Assembly (NCBI RefSeq): GCF_009832905.1
Contig: NZ_CP047135.1
Span: 3,078,001 to 3,142,000, forward strand
Source of the DNA: Stenotrophomonas sp. 364
Lineage (GTDB): Bacteria > Pseudomonadota > Gammaproteobacteria > Xanthomonadales > Xanthomonadaceae
Length of the DNA: 64,000 bases
Direction: 5' to 3'
The stretch's first letter is position 1. Each line of letters opens with the position of its first letter. This document shows, piece by piece, positions 48,576 through 57,657 of this stretch. A program made the translations under genes and the position numbers. The notes beneath the pieces are model-generated. The model saw only the letters and a list, made by a program, of their open reading frames with translations. It did no database searches and was not told where the DNA came from.

Positions 48576-51479
48576 ATGAATTTCAAATCCAACAAACTGC
48601 GTGACGCGGTGATCGTCGCGCTGGTCGCGACGGGCGCCACCGGCGCCGTGCAGGCCCAGGAAGCCGAGACCACCGGTGCAACCAACCTCGATCGCATCCA
48701 GGTCACCGGCTCGCGCATCCGCTCGGTCGATACCGAAACCCAGCAGCCGGTGCTGGTCATCAGCCGTGACACCATCGAGCACTCCGGTGTGACCAGCGTT
48801 GGCCAGCTGATGCAGAACATCAGCGCCAACAACGGCTTCTCGATGAATGCCCAGGTGAACAACGGCGGCGACGGCTCGTCCGGCGTCAACCTGCGCGGCC
48901 TGGGCGCTGCACGTACCCTGGTGCTGGTCAACGGCCGCCGTTGGGTCAGCGCCCTGGATGCCTCGGTCGACCTCAACACCATTCCGATCGCGGCGGTTGA
49001 GCGCGTTGAAGTGCTGAAGGACGGCGCCTCGTCGATCTACGGCTCCGACGCCATCGGCGGCGTGGTCAACCTGATCACCCGCAAGGACTACGAAGGCGCG
49101 GAAGCCCGCGTGTACGTCGGCCAGATGGGCCCGGGCGATGGCCAGCAGCAGGCCTACGACTTCACCATGGGCGCCAACAGCGACCGCGGCAACATCCTGT
49201 TCAGCGCAAGCTACAGCAAGGATGACGCTGTAAGGGCCCGCGACCGCGCGATCTCGCGCAACCCCACGTTCGGTCTGACCCAGCGCAGCTCGGTTTCGTC
49301 CTCGGGCGTGATCTGGCAGCCGGTCGATGCCGCCGGCAATGCGATCTGGCCGGAACAGTTCACCAACGAAGACGACTACTACGCCGCGCTCGACAACGTC
49401 GACATGAGCGTCATCAACAATGGCGCCGATTCGCGCGACCTGGCCAACTACCACCCGTACACCACGGCGGGCGATGGTTACAACTACGCCTCGGACAACT
49501 ACCTGCTGACGCCGTCGGAGCGTCGCTCGCTGTTCGTGCAGGGTGCCTTCGACATCACCGACTCGGTGACCTTCCGTTCCGAGGCGCTGTACAACCAGCG
49601 TGAGTCCGAGCAGGCGCTGGCCGGCTTCCCGGTCACCGAAGGCTTCTACCTGGCCGGCACCCGCGGCCTGGACAAGGACAGCTACTTCAACCCGTACAAG
49701 GGCACTGCGCAGGCGCGTGACCTGGATTACGGCCGCCGCTTCACCGAGCAGCCCCGCATCTACAACCAGGACGTGAAGACCTTCCACTTCTACGGTGGTC
49801 TGGAAGGCGTGTTTAACTTCGCCGACCGTGCGTTCAACTGGGATGCGGGCTACCGCTACAGCCGTACCGACCAGAACGACCGCATGCGCGGTGACCTGAA
49901 TACCTTGAACCTGAACGCCGCCACCGGCCCGTCCTTCATGGACACCGACGGCGTGATCAAGTGCGGTGCCCCGGGTGCGATCGTGGCCGGCTGCATTCCG
50001 ATCAACCCGCTCAGCTCGGCCGGCTCGATCAACCAGGAACAGCTGGACTATGTGATGTTCACCGCACATGACCAGTACCAGAACCTGAGCAAGAGCTTCA
50101 CCGCCAACCTGGCCGGCGATCTGTTCCAGCTGCCGGGCGGCATGGCCGGTTTCGCGCTGGGCTTCGAAAACCGCAAGGAAAGCGGCTACGACGATCCGGA
50201 TGCCCTGGTCGCCGCCGGCTACACCTCGGGTAATGCGCGCAAGGCCACCGCCGGCGCCTACTCGCTGGACGACGCCTTCCTGGAATTGGCCCTGCCGCTG
50301 CTGTCCGACCTGCCGGGTGCCCAGTTGCTGGAACTCAGCGCCGCCACGCGCTTCTCGGACTACAGCAACTTCGGCCAGACCACCAACAGCAAGTTTGGCT
50401 TCAAGTGGAAGCCGATCAACGACCTGATGGTGCGTGGTAACTGGTCCGAAGGCTTCCGTGCGCCGTCGATCACCAATCTGTACCGCGGCAACAGCGACAG
50501 CTACATCAACTTCGGCGATCCCTGCTCCTCCGATTGGAGTGGCTACACCGCCGATGTCCAGGCCCGCTGCGTCGCCGGTGGCGTGTCCCCGACCTTCGTC
50601 CAGCAGACCAACGCTGGCCTGGGCTACGGCGGTCAGACCATCTTCCCGTTCACCCTCGGCGGCAACCCGGACCTGGGTCCGGAAACGGCCACCAACTACA
50701 CCCTGGGCTTCGTCTACAGCCCGAGCTACCTGCAGGGCTTCGACATCGCGCTTGATTGGTACAAGATCAAGATCGAAAACGCGATCAGCACCCCGACCTC
50801 GGACTTCATCCTGGACCAGTGCTACGTTGCTCCCAATGGCGATCGTAGCTACTGCGACAGCAGCTACTTCGTCCGCGATGGCGCCGGCCGCATCACCAAC
50901 ATGTTCCTGCTGCCGCGCAACCTGGCAGAACGTGAAGTGGAAGGTTTCGACCTGAGCGTCCGTTACCGCCTGCCGGACACCGCATGGGGCAGCTTCTCGT
51001 TCAACTGGGATAGCGCCTACGTCTCCACCGACAAGTCGCGCGCCAACAAGGACGCCGACTGGGAGAACTCGGTCGGCATCTACGAGCAGGACACCCCCGG
51101 CTGGCGCCTGAGCTCCAACCTGACCACCGATTGGACCCTGGGTGACTTCGGCGTGACCTGGACGATGCGCTACCGTTCTTCGTTGTCGGAAAGCTGCATC
51201 GGCCGCACGGCTGCGCACCTGGCTGCCGGCCTGTGCTCGGATCCGGACAAGCTGGGCCTGGCCGGCCAGCCGGACCCGCGCAACCACATCGAATCGGTGC
51301 TGTACCACGACGTGGAAGGCCGCTACAACCTGCCGTGGAACGCCACCGTGGCCATCGGTGGTCGCAACGTGTTCAAGAAGGATCCGCCGCTGGCGGGCCG
51401 CGCCTTCGCCAACACCTACGACTACTCGTATGACACCCCGGGTGGTTACTACTACATGCGTTACACCCAGCGCTTCTAA
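48576..51479 (+). CDS. TonB-dependent outer-membrane receptor
   Basis: A 967-aa receptor with signal peptide MNFKSNKLRDAVIVALVATGATGAVQA. The TonB-box/plug region has LDRIQVTGSRIRS, QPVLVISRDTIEHSG, NLRGLGAARTLVLVNGRRW and VERVEVLKDGASSIYGSDAIGGVVNLITRK. A 22-strand barrel follows and ends with the C-terminal Phe (MRYTQRF). It imports a scarce ligand (iron complex, carbohydrate or peptide; not determinable). ATG 48576 has a GGAGAG site. It is followed by a terminator, and then by a TPR/beta-hydroxylase gene often found next to such receptors. Confidence 0.95.
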   Translation: MNFKSNKLRDAVIVALVATGATGAVQAQEAETTGATNLDRIQVTGSRIRSVDTETQQPVLVISRDTIEHSGVTSVGQLMQNISANNGFSMNAQVNNGGDGSSGVNLRGLGAARTLVLVNGRRWVSALDASVDLNTIPIAAVERVEVLKDGASSIYGSDAIGGVVNLITRKDYEGAEARVYVGQMGPGDGQQQAYDFTMGANSDRGNILFSASYSKDDAVRARDRAISRNPTFGLTQRSSVSSSGVIWQPVDAAGNAIWPEQFTNEDDYYAALDNVDMSVINNGADSRDLANYHPYTTAGDGYNYASDNYLLTPSERRSLFVQGAFDITDSVTFRSEALYNQRESEQALAGFPVTEGFYLAGTRGLDKDSYFNPYKGTAQARDLDYGRRFTEQPRIYNQDVKTFHFYGGLEGVFNFADRAFNWDAGYRYSRTDQNDRMRGDLNTLNLNAATGPSFMDTDGVIKCGAPGAIVAGCIPINPLSSAGSINQEQLDYVMFTAHDQYQNLSKSFTANLAGDLFQLPGGMAGFALGFENRKESGYDDPDALVAAGYTSGNARKATAGAYSLDDAFLELALPLLSDLPGAQLLELSAATRFSDYSNFGQTTNSKFGFKWKPINDLMVRGNWSEGFRAPSITNLYRGNSDSYINFGDPCSSDWSGYTADVQARCVAGGVSPTFVQQTNAGLGYGGQTIFPFTLGGNPDLGPETATNYTLGFVYSPSYLQGFDIALDWYKIKIENAISTPTSDFILDQCYVAPNGDRSYCDSSYFVRDGAGRITNMFLLPRNLAEREVEGFDLSVRYRLPDTAWGSFSFNWDSAYVSTDKSRANKDADWENSVGIYEQDTPGWRLSSNLTTDWTLGDFGVTWTMRYRSSLSESCIGRTAAHLAAGLCSDPDKLGLAGQPDPRNHIESVLYHDVEGRYNLPWNATVAIGGRNVFKKDPPLAGRAFANTYDYSYDTPGGYYYMRYTQRF

Positions 51480-51502
51480 GCGGGGCGTGGCGTAAGTGAC
51501 AC

Positions 51503-51532
51503 AGTGGCCCCGGAAACGGGGCCACTTTTTTT
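51503..51532 (+). terminator. Rho-independent terminator
   Basis: A perfect 10-bp stem AGTGGCCCCG/CGGGGCCACT with a GAAA loop is followed by seven Ts, directly after the TonB receptor gene. Confidence 0.94.
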
Positions 51533-51554
51533 CCCGCACACCACGGTCAAGCCC

Positions 51555-52868
51555 ATGCCCGCCCCTTTGCCCCCGCCCCTGTCGGCACTCATCGAGCAAG
51601 CCCACCAGCTGGCCGCCTCAGGCAACCCCAGCGCCGCCGAACGCTGCTTCGAGCAGGTACGACAACGCGACCCGGACAACCTGCAGGCACTCAATTTCAT
51701 CGCGCTGTGCCACAGCGCGCGCGGACACCACCACGACGCCACCCGCCTGCTGCAACGCGCACTAGCGCTGGCGCCCGACGACGTGGGCACGCACAAGAAC
51801 CTCGCCGTTTCACTGATTCAACAGCAGCAGTACGATGCCGCCGAGCCACTGCTGCGCGACGCATTGGCACTGGACCCCGGCTTCTTTGTCGCCCGCCTGT
51901 ACCTGGGCTGGGTGCAGGAGCAGCAGCGCCGGCCGCACCTGGCGCTGACCACGTACTTTCTGGCGGTCAACGCCGCCCAGAAGCAGGGCAACTGGCTGAG
52001 CGACGACAGCACGCCCCCGGGGCTTCGCCCACGCGTTCTGCATGCCATGAAGTTCCTCGCGCACGGGCGGCACGACGTACTTCATCGCCTGCTCGCGCCC
52101 CTGCACGCCCAGCACGGCGCCCAGGCGCTGCGACGGGTGGACAAGGCCGTGGATGGCTACCTGGGGCGCATGCGCCTGCAGACAGCCGATCCGCTGCAGC
52201 GCCCAAGCTTCCTGTACTTCCCCGACCTGCCGGCCACGCCCTATCTGGACCGGTCGCTGTTCCCCTGGTACGAGGCACTTGAAGACCAGACCGACCCGCT
52301 GCGTGAGGAACTGGTGTCAGTGCTGGACGAACGCGCCCTGCTGCAACCGTTCCTGGGGGACGCCGCCAATGCGGGCGGCCAAAGCTACCTGGCGGGCGAA
52401 GCGGGCGCCACAGCGCGCTGGGATGGGTTCTTCTTCCATCGGCACGGCCGGCGATATGACGACAACTGCGCGCGTTGCCCGCGTACCGCCGCCGCCCTGC
52501 AGGCGACCACGCTGGTGCAGATTCCCGGCCATGCTCCGGAGGCGCTCTATTCGGTACTGGGCCCGGGCTCGCACATCCGCCCGCATACCGGGGTGACCAA
52601 CACCCGCATCGTCACCCACCTGCCGCTGCTGGTACCCGAGCACTGCGCGCTGCGCGTGGCCGGGCAGACCCATGCATGGGAGACGGGACGCTGCATCAGC
52701 TTTGACGACACCTGGGAGCACGAAGCCTGGAACCGCGGCACCCAGACCCGCGTGGTGCTGCTGTTCGATGTATGGAACCCGCACCTGACCGACGTCGAAC
52801 GCGATGCGGTCAGCCAGCTGGTCACGGCCATCGCCGAATTGAATGGCGCCCAGGTACTGGACGAGTAA
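51555..52868 (+). CDS. TPR protein with aspartyl/asparaginyl beta-hydroxylase domain
   Basis: A 437-aa protein. Residues 1-130 hold three TPR repeats (AERCFEQVRQRDPDNLQALNFIALCHSARG and similar units). Residues ~220-415 are a 2-oxoglutarate/Fe(II) hydroxylase of the Asp/Asn family. The metal and substrate motifs are SHIRPHTGVTN and FDDTWEHEAWN, with the 2OG Arg in TRVVLLFDVWNP. The hydroxylated target is unknown. ATG 51555 (MPAPLPP) starts 23 bp after the receptor terminator. Confidence 0.88.
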   Translation: MPAPLPPPLSALIEQAHQLAASGNPSAAERCFEQVRQRDPDNLQALNFIALCHSARGHHHDATRLLQRALALAPDDVGTHKNLAVSLIQQQQYDAAEPLLRDALALDPGFFVARLYLGWVQEQQRRPHLALTTYFLAVNAAQKQGNWLSDDSTPPGLRPRVLHAMKFLAHGRHDVLHRLLAPLHAQHGAQALRRVDKAVDGYLGRMRLQTADPLQRPSFLYFPDLPATPYLDRSLFPWYEALEDQTDPLREELVSVLDERALLQPFLGDAANAGGQSYLAGEAGATARWDGFFFHRHGRRYDDNCARCPRTAAALQATTLVQIPGHAPEALYSVLGPGSHIRPHTGVTNTRIVTHLPLLVPEHCALRVAGQTHAWETGRCISFDDTWEHEAWNRGTQTRVVLLFDVWNPHLTDVERDAVSQLVTAIAELNGAQVLDE

Positions 52869-52870
52869 CC

Positions 52871-53473
52871 TCAGCCGATCGGGATCAACGTCTCGATCAC
52901 ATGCTCCACGTAGGCCTCGAAATCCTCGCGGGCCTGCTTGGGCTGCTGCAGTTGCAGCGACAGCTGCAGGAAGCCGACGTATGCCGCGTACGCCAGGCGC
53001 GCGCGGTGCTGCGCATCGGTGCGGCTCAACCCGGCCTGACGGAACGAGGCCACCAGGTACTCCAGCCGACGGTGCGAGACGCGGTCGATGACCGGGCGCA
53101 CCATCGGGTGGTCCAGCGCCTTGAGCAGCTCGCTGTAGATGATGTGCGGCTGCACTTCATGGGCCACCACCTGGAACAGCTGGCGCAGACGCGCACGCGG
53201 GTCCGGCACGTCTTCCAGGCTGCCGAACACCTGTTCCTGCTCGAACAGCTCCCAGCGCTCCAGCGCCGCCTGCAGCAGCGCGTCACGGGACGGGAAGTGC
53301 CAGTAGAAGCTGCCCTTGGTGACCCCCAGGCGACGCGCCAGCGGCTCGACCGCCACCGCGCCAACGCCTTGTTCTGCAATCAGGTCCAGGGCAGCCTGGG
53401 CCCAGTCTTCCGCGCTCAGGCGGCTGTTGCGGCCGGCACGTGGCTCGCCGGCGGAAGCTTCAGGTTCATTCAT
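52871..53473 (-). CDS. TetR-family regulator
   Basis: A 200-aa repressor-type regulator with the helix-turn-helix VAVEPLARRLGVTKGSFYWHFPSRDALLQA at residues ~38-67 and a ligand-binding all-helical C-terminal domain. It is divergent from the hydrolase-fadE genes across a 166-bp region with two matching inverted repeats. That makes it the probable repressor of this fatty-acid locus, with an acyl-CoA or fatty acid as likely ligand (inference). Confidence 0.9.
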   Translation of the reverse strand: MNEPEASAGEPRAGRNSRLSAEDWAQAALDLIAEQGVGAVAVEPLARRLGVTKGSFYWHFPSRDALLQAALERWELFEQEQVFGSLEDVPDPRARLRQLFQVVAHEVQPHIIYSELLKALDHPMVRPVIDRVSHRRLEYLVASFRQAGLSRTDAQHRARLAYAAYVGFLQLSLQLQQPKQAREDFEAYVEHVIETLIPIG

Positions 53474-53590
53474 GGCGTTGATTTAACCATACGCCGGGGT
53501 CCGTGTCCGCCAAAATGGCACGCCGTGACCGGCGCCAATGCCCGCGCCGTCACTGACGTAGCGCCCTTCCGCCGCGCCGCGAAGGGCTTC

Positions 53591-53642
53591 CATACCCCCA
53601 AGTATTGACATGCCCACGGGCAGGTCCATACTAGCGAGTATG
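53591..53642. promoter_or_regulatory. Two TetR-type operators and promoter of hydrolase-fadE
   Basis: Two 6-4-6 inverted repeats share one pattern: CATACC-CCCA-AGTATT (53591-53606) and CATACT-AGCG-AGTATG (53627-53642), 36 bp apart. A perfect -35 TTGACA (53605-53610) and a -10-like CATACT (53627-53632) lie between and within them at 16-bp spacing. The second operator covers both the -10 box and the ATG at 53640, which implies a leaderless mRNA. Confidence 0.65.
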
Positions 53643-54560
53643 GTCATTCCTTCTTCTACCCTGCCCCGCGTTGACGATGAGCGACTGACCGGCGCGCACG
53701 ATGCCGTGCTGGCCGCCTCCCGCTCCTCGGCCGGGCGCCGCGGCACCGTGCTGTTCGCCCATGGCTTCGGCCAGACCCGGCATGCCTGGACACCCACCGC
53801 ACTCTCGCTGGCCGCCGCTGGCTACCAGACCCTGGCTTACGATGCGCGCGGCCATGGCGACTCGGACTGGAACCCGGCCGACCTGCCCTACCACGGCGAA
53901 CAATTTGCCGATGACCTGATCGTGCTGGCCGGCGAACAGCCGCAGCCGCCGATCCTGGTCGCCGCCTCGATGGGCGGGCTGTTCGGGCTGCTCGCCGAAT
54001 CGCGCTGGCCGGGCCTTTTCTCGGCCATGGTGCTGGTGGACATCACCCCGCGCTGGGATACCGCCGGGGTCGAACGCATTCTGATGTTCATGACCGCCCA
54101 CCCGGATGGCTTCGCCTCGCTGACGCAGGCCGCCGATGTGATCTCGGCCTACATGCCGCATCGTCCACGCAAGTCCGAAGACTCGCTGCGCGCACTGCTG
54201 CGCGAGGACGGCCATGGCCGCTGGCGCTGGCATTGGGACCCGCGCCTGGTCGCCGAACTGGCGCGCGACAGCGAACAACACCAGGACGCGCTTGCCGAAG
54301 CGGCGCGCCAGGTCAAATGCCCCCTGCTGCTGGTCAGCGGTGGCCGCAGCACCCTGGTCACCCCGCAGACGGTGGCCGAGTTCCTGGCGTTGGTGCCACA
54401 TGCACGCCACGTGCAGCTGCCGGAGGCCACGCACATGGTCGCCGGTGATGACAACAACGCCTTTACCGCTACTGTGTTGGACTATCTGGACGTGTTGCCC
54501 TCGGCCTCCGCCGTTGCACAGTCCGCCACTACCGAGCACGTCACCGGAGCACGCTCATGA
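53640..54560 (+). CDS. Alpha/beta hydrolase of the fadE locus
   Basis: A 306-aa cytoplasmic hydrolase. It shows the oxyanion loop LFAHGFGQTRHAW, the nucleophile elbow VAASMGGLFG, the acid region VSGGRSTLVTPQ and the His in LPEATHMVAGDD. The Ser elbow reads AASMGG, not the common GxSxG. The substrate is unknown; an acyl ester or acyl-CoA fits the context. The gene overlaps fadE by 4 nt (ATGA). Confidence 0.85.
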   Translation: MVIPSSTLPRVDDERLTGAHDAVLAASRSSAGRRGTVLFAHGFGQTRHAWTPTALSLAAAGYQTLAYDARGHGDSDWNPADLPYHGEQFADDLIVLAGEQPQPPILVAASMGGLFGLLAESRWPGLFSAMVLVDITPRWDTAGVERILMFMTAHPDGFASLTQAADVISAYMPHRPRKSEDSLRALLREDGHGRWRWHWDPRLVAELARDSEQHQDALAEAARQVKCPLLLVSGGRSTLVTPQTVAEFLALVPHARHVQLPEATHMVAGDDNNAFTATVLDYLDVLPSASAVAQSATTEHVTGARS

Positions 54561-57037
54561 GCATTGTCGTTCCCTTCCTGGCCATCCTGCTGGCGGGCGC
54601 CATCGTCGCCTACCACCGGATGCGGCTGATCACCTGGACGATCGTCAGCCTGGTGCTGCTGGCCGCCTGCTGGTTCATCCCGTACGTCAGCCAGACCGCC
54701 ACGATCGTGGCTGCGGCCATCGTCGCGGTCATCGCCGTGCCGCTGCTGCTGCCCTTCATCCGCAAGCCGCTGCTGACCGCGCCGATGATGAAGGTGTTCC
54801 GCAAGGTGCTGCCGCCGCTGTCGCAGACCGAGCGCATCGCGCTGGAAACCGGCTCGGTCGGCTTTGAAGGCGAGCTGTTCACCGGCGACCCGGACTGGAA
54901 CATCCTGCTGAACTACCCCAAGCCGCAGCTGACCGCCGAGGAACAGGCCTTCCTGGATGGCCCGGTCGAAGAGCTGTGCAAAATGGTCAACGACTGGGAA
55001 ATCACCCACGTCTACGCCGACCTGCCGCCGGAACTGTGGAGCTTCATCAAGAAGAACAAGTTCTTCGGCATGATCATTCCGAAGGAATACGGCGGCCTGG
55101 GCTTCAGCGCGCTGGCCCACCACAAGGTGATCCAGAAGCTGGCATCGGTGTCGAGCGTGGTCAGCTCCACCGTCGGCGTGCCCAACTCGCTCGGCCCGGG
55201 CGAACTGCTCAACCACTACGGCACCCAGGCGCAGAAGGACCAGTACCTGCCGCGCCTGGCCGATGGCCGCGAAGTGCCCTGCTTCGGCCTGACCGGCCCG
55301 TTCGCCGGCTCGGACGCCACCTCGATTCCCGATTACGGCATCGTCTGCAAGGGCGAGTGGAACGGCGAGCAGGTGCTTGGCGTGAAGCTCACCTTCGACA
55401 AGCGCTACATCACCCTGGCCCCGGTGGCCACGCTGATCGGCCTGGCGTTCCGCATGTACGATCCGGACGGCCTGATCGGCACCACCCGCGACATCGGCAT
55501 CACCCTGGCGCTGCTGCCGCGTGACACCGCCGGCGTGGAAATCGGCCGCCGCCACTTCCCGCTCAACTCGACCTTCCAGAACGGCCCGATCCGCGGCAAG
55601 GACGTGTTCATTCCGCTCACCCAGCTGATCGGCGGCGCCGAAAAGGCCGGCAAGGGCTGGAACATGCTCAACGAGTGCCTGGCCGTGGGCCGCTCGATCA
55701 CCCTGCCGTCCACCGCCAGTGGCGGTGCCAAGGCCGGCGCGGTGGTGACCGGTGCCTACGCGCGCATCCGCAAGCAGTTCGGCCTGTCCGTCGGCCGCTT
55801 CGAAGGCGTGGAAGAAGCGCTGGCCCGCATCGGCGGCAAGGCCTATGCGATCAGCGCGCTGTGCCAGGCCACTGCCGCTGCGGTGGACCGCGGCGACGTG
55901 CCGTCGGTGCCGTCGGCGATTGCCAAGTACCACTGCACCACCATGAGCCGTGAAGTGATCTCGGACATGATGGATGTGATCGGCGGCAAGGGCATCATCC
56001 TGGGACCGCGCAACTTCGCCGGCCGCAGCTGGCAGGCCGCACCGATCGCCATCACGGTGGAAGGCGCCAACATCATGACCCGCAGCCTGCTGATCTTCGG
56101 CCAGGGTGCGATCCTCTGCCACCCGTGGGTGCTGAAGGAAATGAAGGCCGCGCAGGACCCGGACACCCGTGCCGGCCTGCAGGAGTTCGACCGCAGCCTG
56201 TTCGGCCACATCCGCTTCGGCATCTCCAACGCCGTGCGTTCGTTCTGGTTCGGCCTGACCGGTGCGCGCTTCGGTGCCGCACCGGGCGATGCCTACACCC
56301 GCCGCTACTTCCGCAAGCTGGACCGCTATTCGGCCAACCTGGCGCTGATGGCCGACATCTCGATGATGACCCTCGGCGGCAAGCTGAAGTTCAAGGAATC
56401 GCTGTCCGGCCGCTTGGGCGATGTGCTGAGCCACATCTACATGACCAGCGCCATGCTCAAGCGTTACCACGACGAAGGCGCGCCGGTGGCCGACCAGCCG
56501 CTGCTGGCCTGGGCCTTCCATGACAGCGTGCACACGATTGAAACGTCGCTGTCGGCGGCGCTGCGCAACTTCCCGATCCGTCCGATCGGCTGGCTGATGT
56601 GGCTGCTGATCTTCCCGTTCGGCCGCCGTGCCGAGGCCCCCGGCGATCGCCTGGGCCACCGCGTGGCTGCGCTGCTGATGGCCCCCAACGAAGCCCGCGA
56701 CCGTCTGGCCAGTGGCGTCTTCCTGACCCCGTGCGAGAACAACCCGGGCGGCCGCATCAACAGCTACCTGTCCAAGGCGATCATGGCCGAGCCGGTCGAG
56801 CGCAAGTTCATCAAGGCGGTCAAGACCAAGGGCATCGAAGCCCTGGACTTCGCCACCCAGTTGGACGAAGCGCTCGCCGAAGGCGTGATCACCCAGGACG
56901 AGCGCACCCTGCTCGAAGAGCTGCGCGCGCTCACCCTGGAAACCATCACCGTGGACGACTTCGATCCGCACGAACTGCGCTCGGCCGGTTACTACGACCG
57001 CGAGCGCAAGGACGCGCAGTCGCAGCAAGCGGCGTGA
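54557..57037 (+). CDS. fadE: Acyl-CoA dehydrogenase FadE
   Basis: An 826-aa FAD enzyme carries out the first step of fatty-acid beta-oxidation. Two or three hydrophobic segments at the N-terminus (VVPFLAILLAGAIVAYH; TIVSLVLLAACWFIPYV) anchor it to the membrane, as in E. coli FadE (814 aa). The dehydrogenase core shows GLTGPFAGSDATSIPD, RPNSLGPGELL-like VPNSLGPGELLNHYG and ALCQATAAAVDRG; a C-terminal DUF1974 region follows. It is translationally coupled to the upstream hydrolase. Confidence 0.95.
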   Translation: MSIVVPFLAILLAGAIVAYHRMRLITWTIVSLVLLAACWFIPYVSQTATIVAAAIVAVIAVPLLLPFIRKPLLTAPMMKVFRKVLPPLSQTERIALETGSVGFEGELFTGDPDWNILLNYPKPQLTAEEQAFLDGPVEELCKMVNDWEITHVYADLPPELWSFIKKNKFFGMIIPKEYGGLGFSALAHHKVIQKLASVSSVVSSTVGVPNSLGPGELLNHYGTQAQKDQYLPRLADGREVPCFGLTGPFAGSDATSIPDYGIVCKGEWNGEQVLGVKLTFDKRYITLAPVATLIGLAFRMYDPDGLIGTTRDIGITLALLPRDTAGVEIGRRHFPLNSTFQNGPIRGKDVFIPLTQLIGGAEKAGKGWNMLNECLAVGRSITLPSTASGGAKAGAVVTGAYARIRKQFGLSVGRFEGVEEALARIGGKAYAISALCQATAAAVDRGDVPSVPSAIAKYHCTTMSREVISDMMDVIGGKGIILGPRNFAGRSWQAAPIAITVEGANIMTRSLLIFGQGAILCHPWVLKEMKAAQDPDTRAGLQEFDRSLFGHIRFGISNAVRSFWFGLTGARFGAAPGDAYTRRYFRKLDRYSANLALMADISMMTLGGKLKFKESLSGRLGDVLSHIYMTSAMLKRYHDEGAPVADQPLLAWAFHDSVHTIETSLSAALRNFPIRPIGWLMWLLIFPFGRRAEAPGDRLGHRVAALLMAPNEARDRLASGVFLTPCENNPGGRINSYLSKAIMAEPVERKFIKAVKTKGIEALDFATQLDEALAEGVITQDERTLLEELRALTLETITVDDFDPHELRSAGYYDRERKDAQSQQAA

Positions 57038-57060
57038 TCGAGGCAGCAACGTAACCCCCA

Positions 57061-57085
57061 ACGGCGGACTTCGGTCCGCCGTTTT
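57061..57085 (+). terminator. UUCG-loop terminator after fadE
   Basis: ACGGCGGAC-TTCG-GTCCGCCGT is a perfect 9-bp stem ending in four Ts. It lies 23 bp past fadE and 15 bp before the next gene, so it may attenuate and not fully end transcription. Confidence 0.75.
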
Positions 57086-57099
57086 CTTGAGAGGCGTCC

Positions 57100-57570
57100 A
57101 TGTCCGCTCCCCTGTTGAACCTGTATCGCCGGATGCAGCGCTGGCCCGCCGGCAGCTGGCTGTTTTCCCGCGCAGTGTGCGTCAAGGCGCCCTACTTCGC
57201 CAGCATCGCCCCGCGCATCACCCTGCTTGAGCCCGGCCGTTGCGAAGGGCGCATCGCGCACCGGCGCAAGGTCACCAACCATATCGGCACCGTGCACGCC
57301 ATCGCGCTGTGCAACCTGGCCGAACTCACTGCCGGGCTGATGGTGGATGCCTCGCTGCCCAACGGCATGCGCTGGATCCCGAAAGGCATGGAGGTGCAGT
57401 ACCTGGCCAAGGCGACGGGCACCCAGCATGCGGTGGCCACGCCGGAGCAGCCGATCGTGGCGGCCGAGGCAGGCTACGCGCTGCCGGTGAAGGTGCAGGT
57501 GCGCGATGACGCCGGCACGGCCGTGTTCGAGGCGCGGATCGCGATGTGGGTCTCACCAGTCAAGCGTTGA
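57100..57570 (+). CDS. Hotdog-fold thioesterase-like protein (DUF4442)
   Basis: A 156-aa protein with the hotdog pattern: a long N-terminal helix region, NHIGTVHAIALCNLAELTAGL (active-site-type Asn/His/Glu) and a C-terminal strand FEARIAMWVSPVK. Its position right after fadE suggests it hydrolyses acyl-CoA or handles acyl chains released during beta-oxidation. Start ATG 57100 is preceded by GAGG. Confidence 0.82.
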   Translation: MSAPLLNLYRRMQRWPAGSWLFSRAVCVKAPYFASIAPRITLLEPGRCEGRIAHRRKVTNHIGTVHAIALCNLAELTAGLMVDASLPNGMRWIPKGMEVQYLAKATGTQHAVATPEQPIVAAEAGYALPVKVQVRDDAGTAVFEARIAMWVSPVKR

Positions 57571-57582
57571 TCGCGGGTGCGC

Positions 57583-57648
57583 AGCCACCCATCGGGTGGC
57601 GCTACCTCCGATCCGTCTGTCGCACGATGGCGCCACGCCATGCGTGGC
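57583..57648. repeat. GTAG-type hairpins
   Basis: An inverted SMAG variant (57583-57605, stem AGCCACCC/GGGTGGCG) is followed by a headless hairpin GCCACGC-CAT-GCGTGGC (57632-57648). They separate two convergent genes. Confidence 0.75.
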
Positions 57649-57657
57649 TGACGTCTG

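Noticed and set aside
48510..51605. A minus-strand open frame of 1031 codons opposite the TonB receptor
   Set aside because: Same antisense artefact; no motif, and the receptor on the other strand is complete with signal peptide, plug, barrel and terminator.
53640..54560. PrpR-like or PsrA-like operators (TGAAAC/GAAAC motifs) in the fadE region
   Set aside because: No GAAAC-N4-GTTTC element was seen between the TetR gene and the hydrolase; the only matching inverted repeats are CATACT/AGTATG.
54482..57061. A minus-strand open frame of 859 codons opposite fadE
   Set aside because: Antisense shadow with repetitive His/Arg/Gln composition and no ribosome site.
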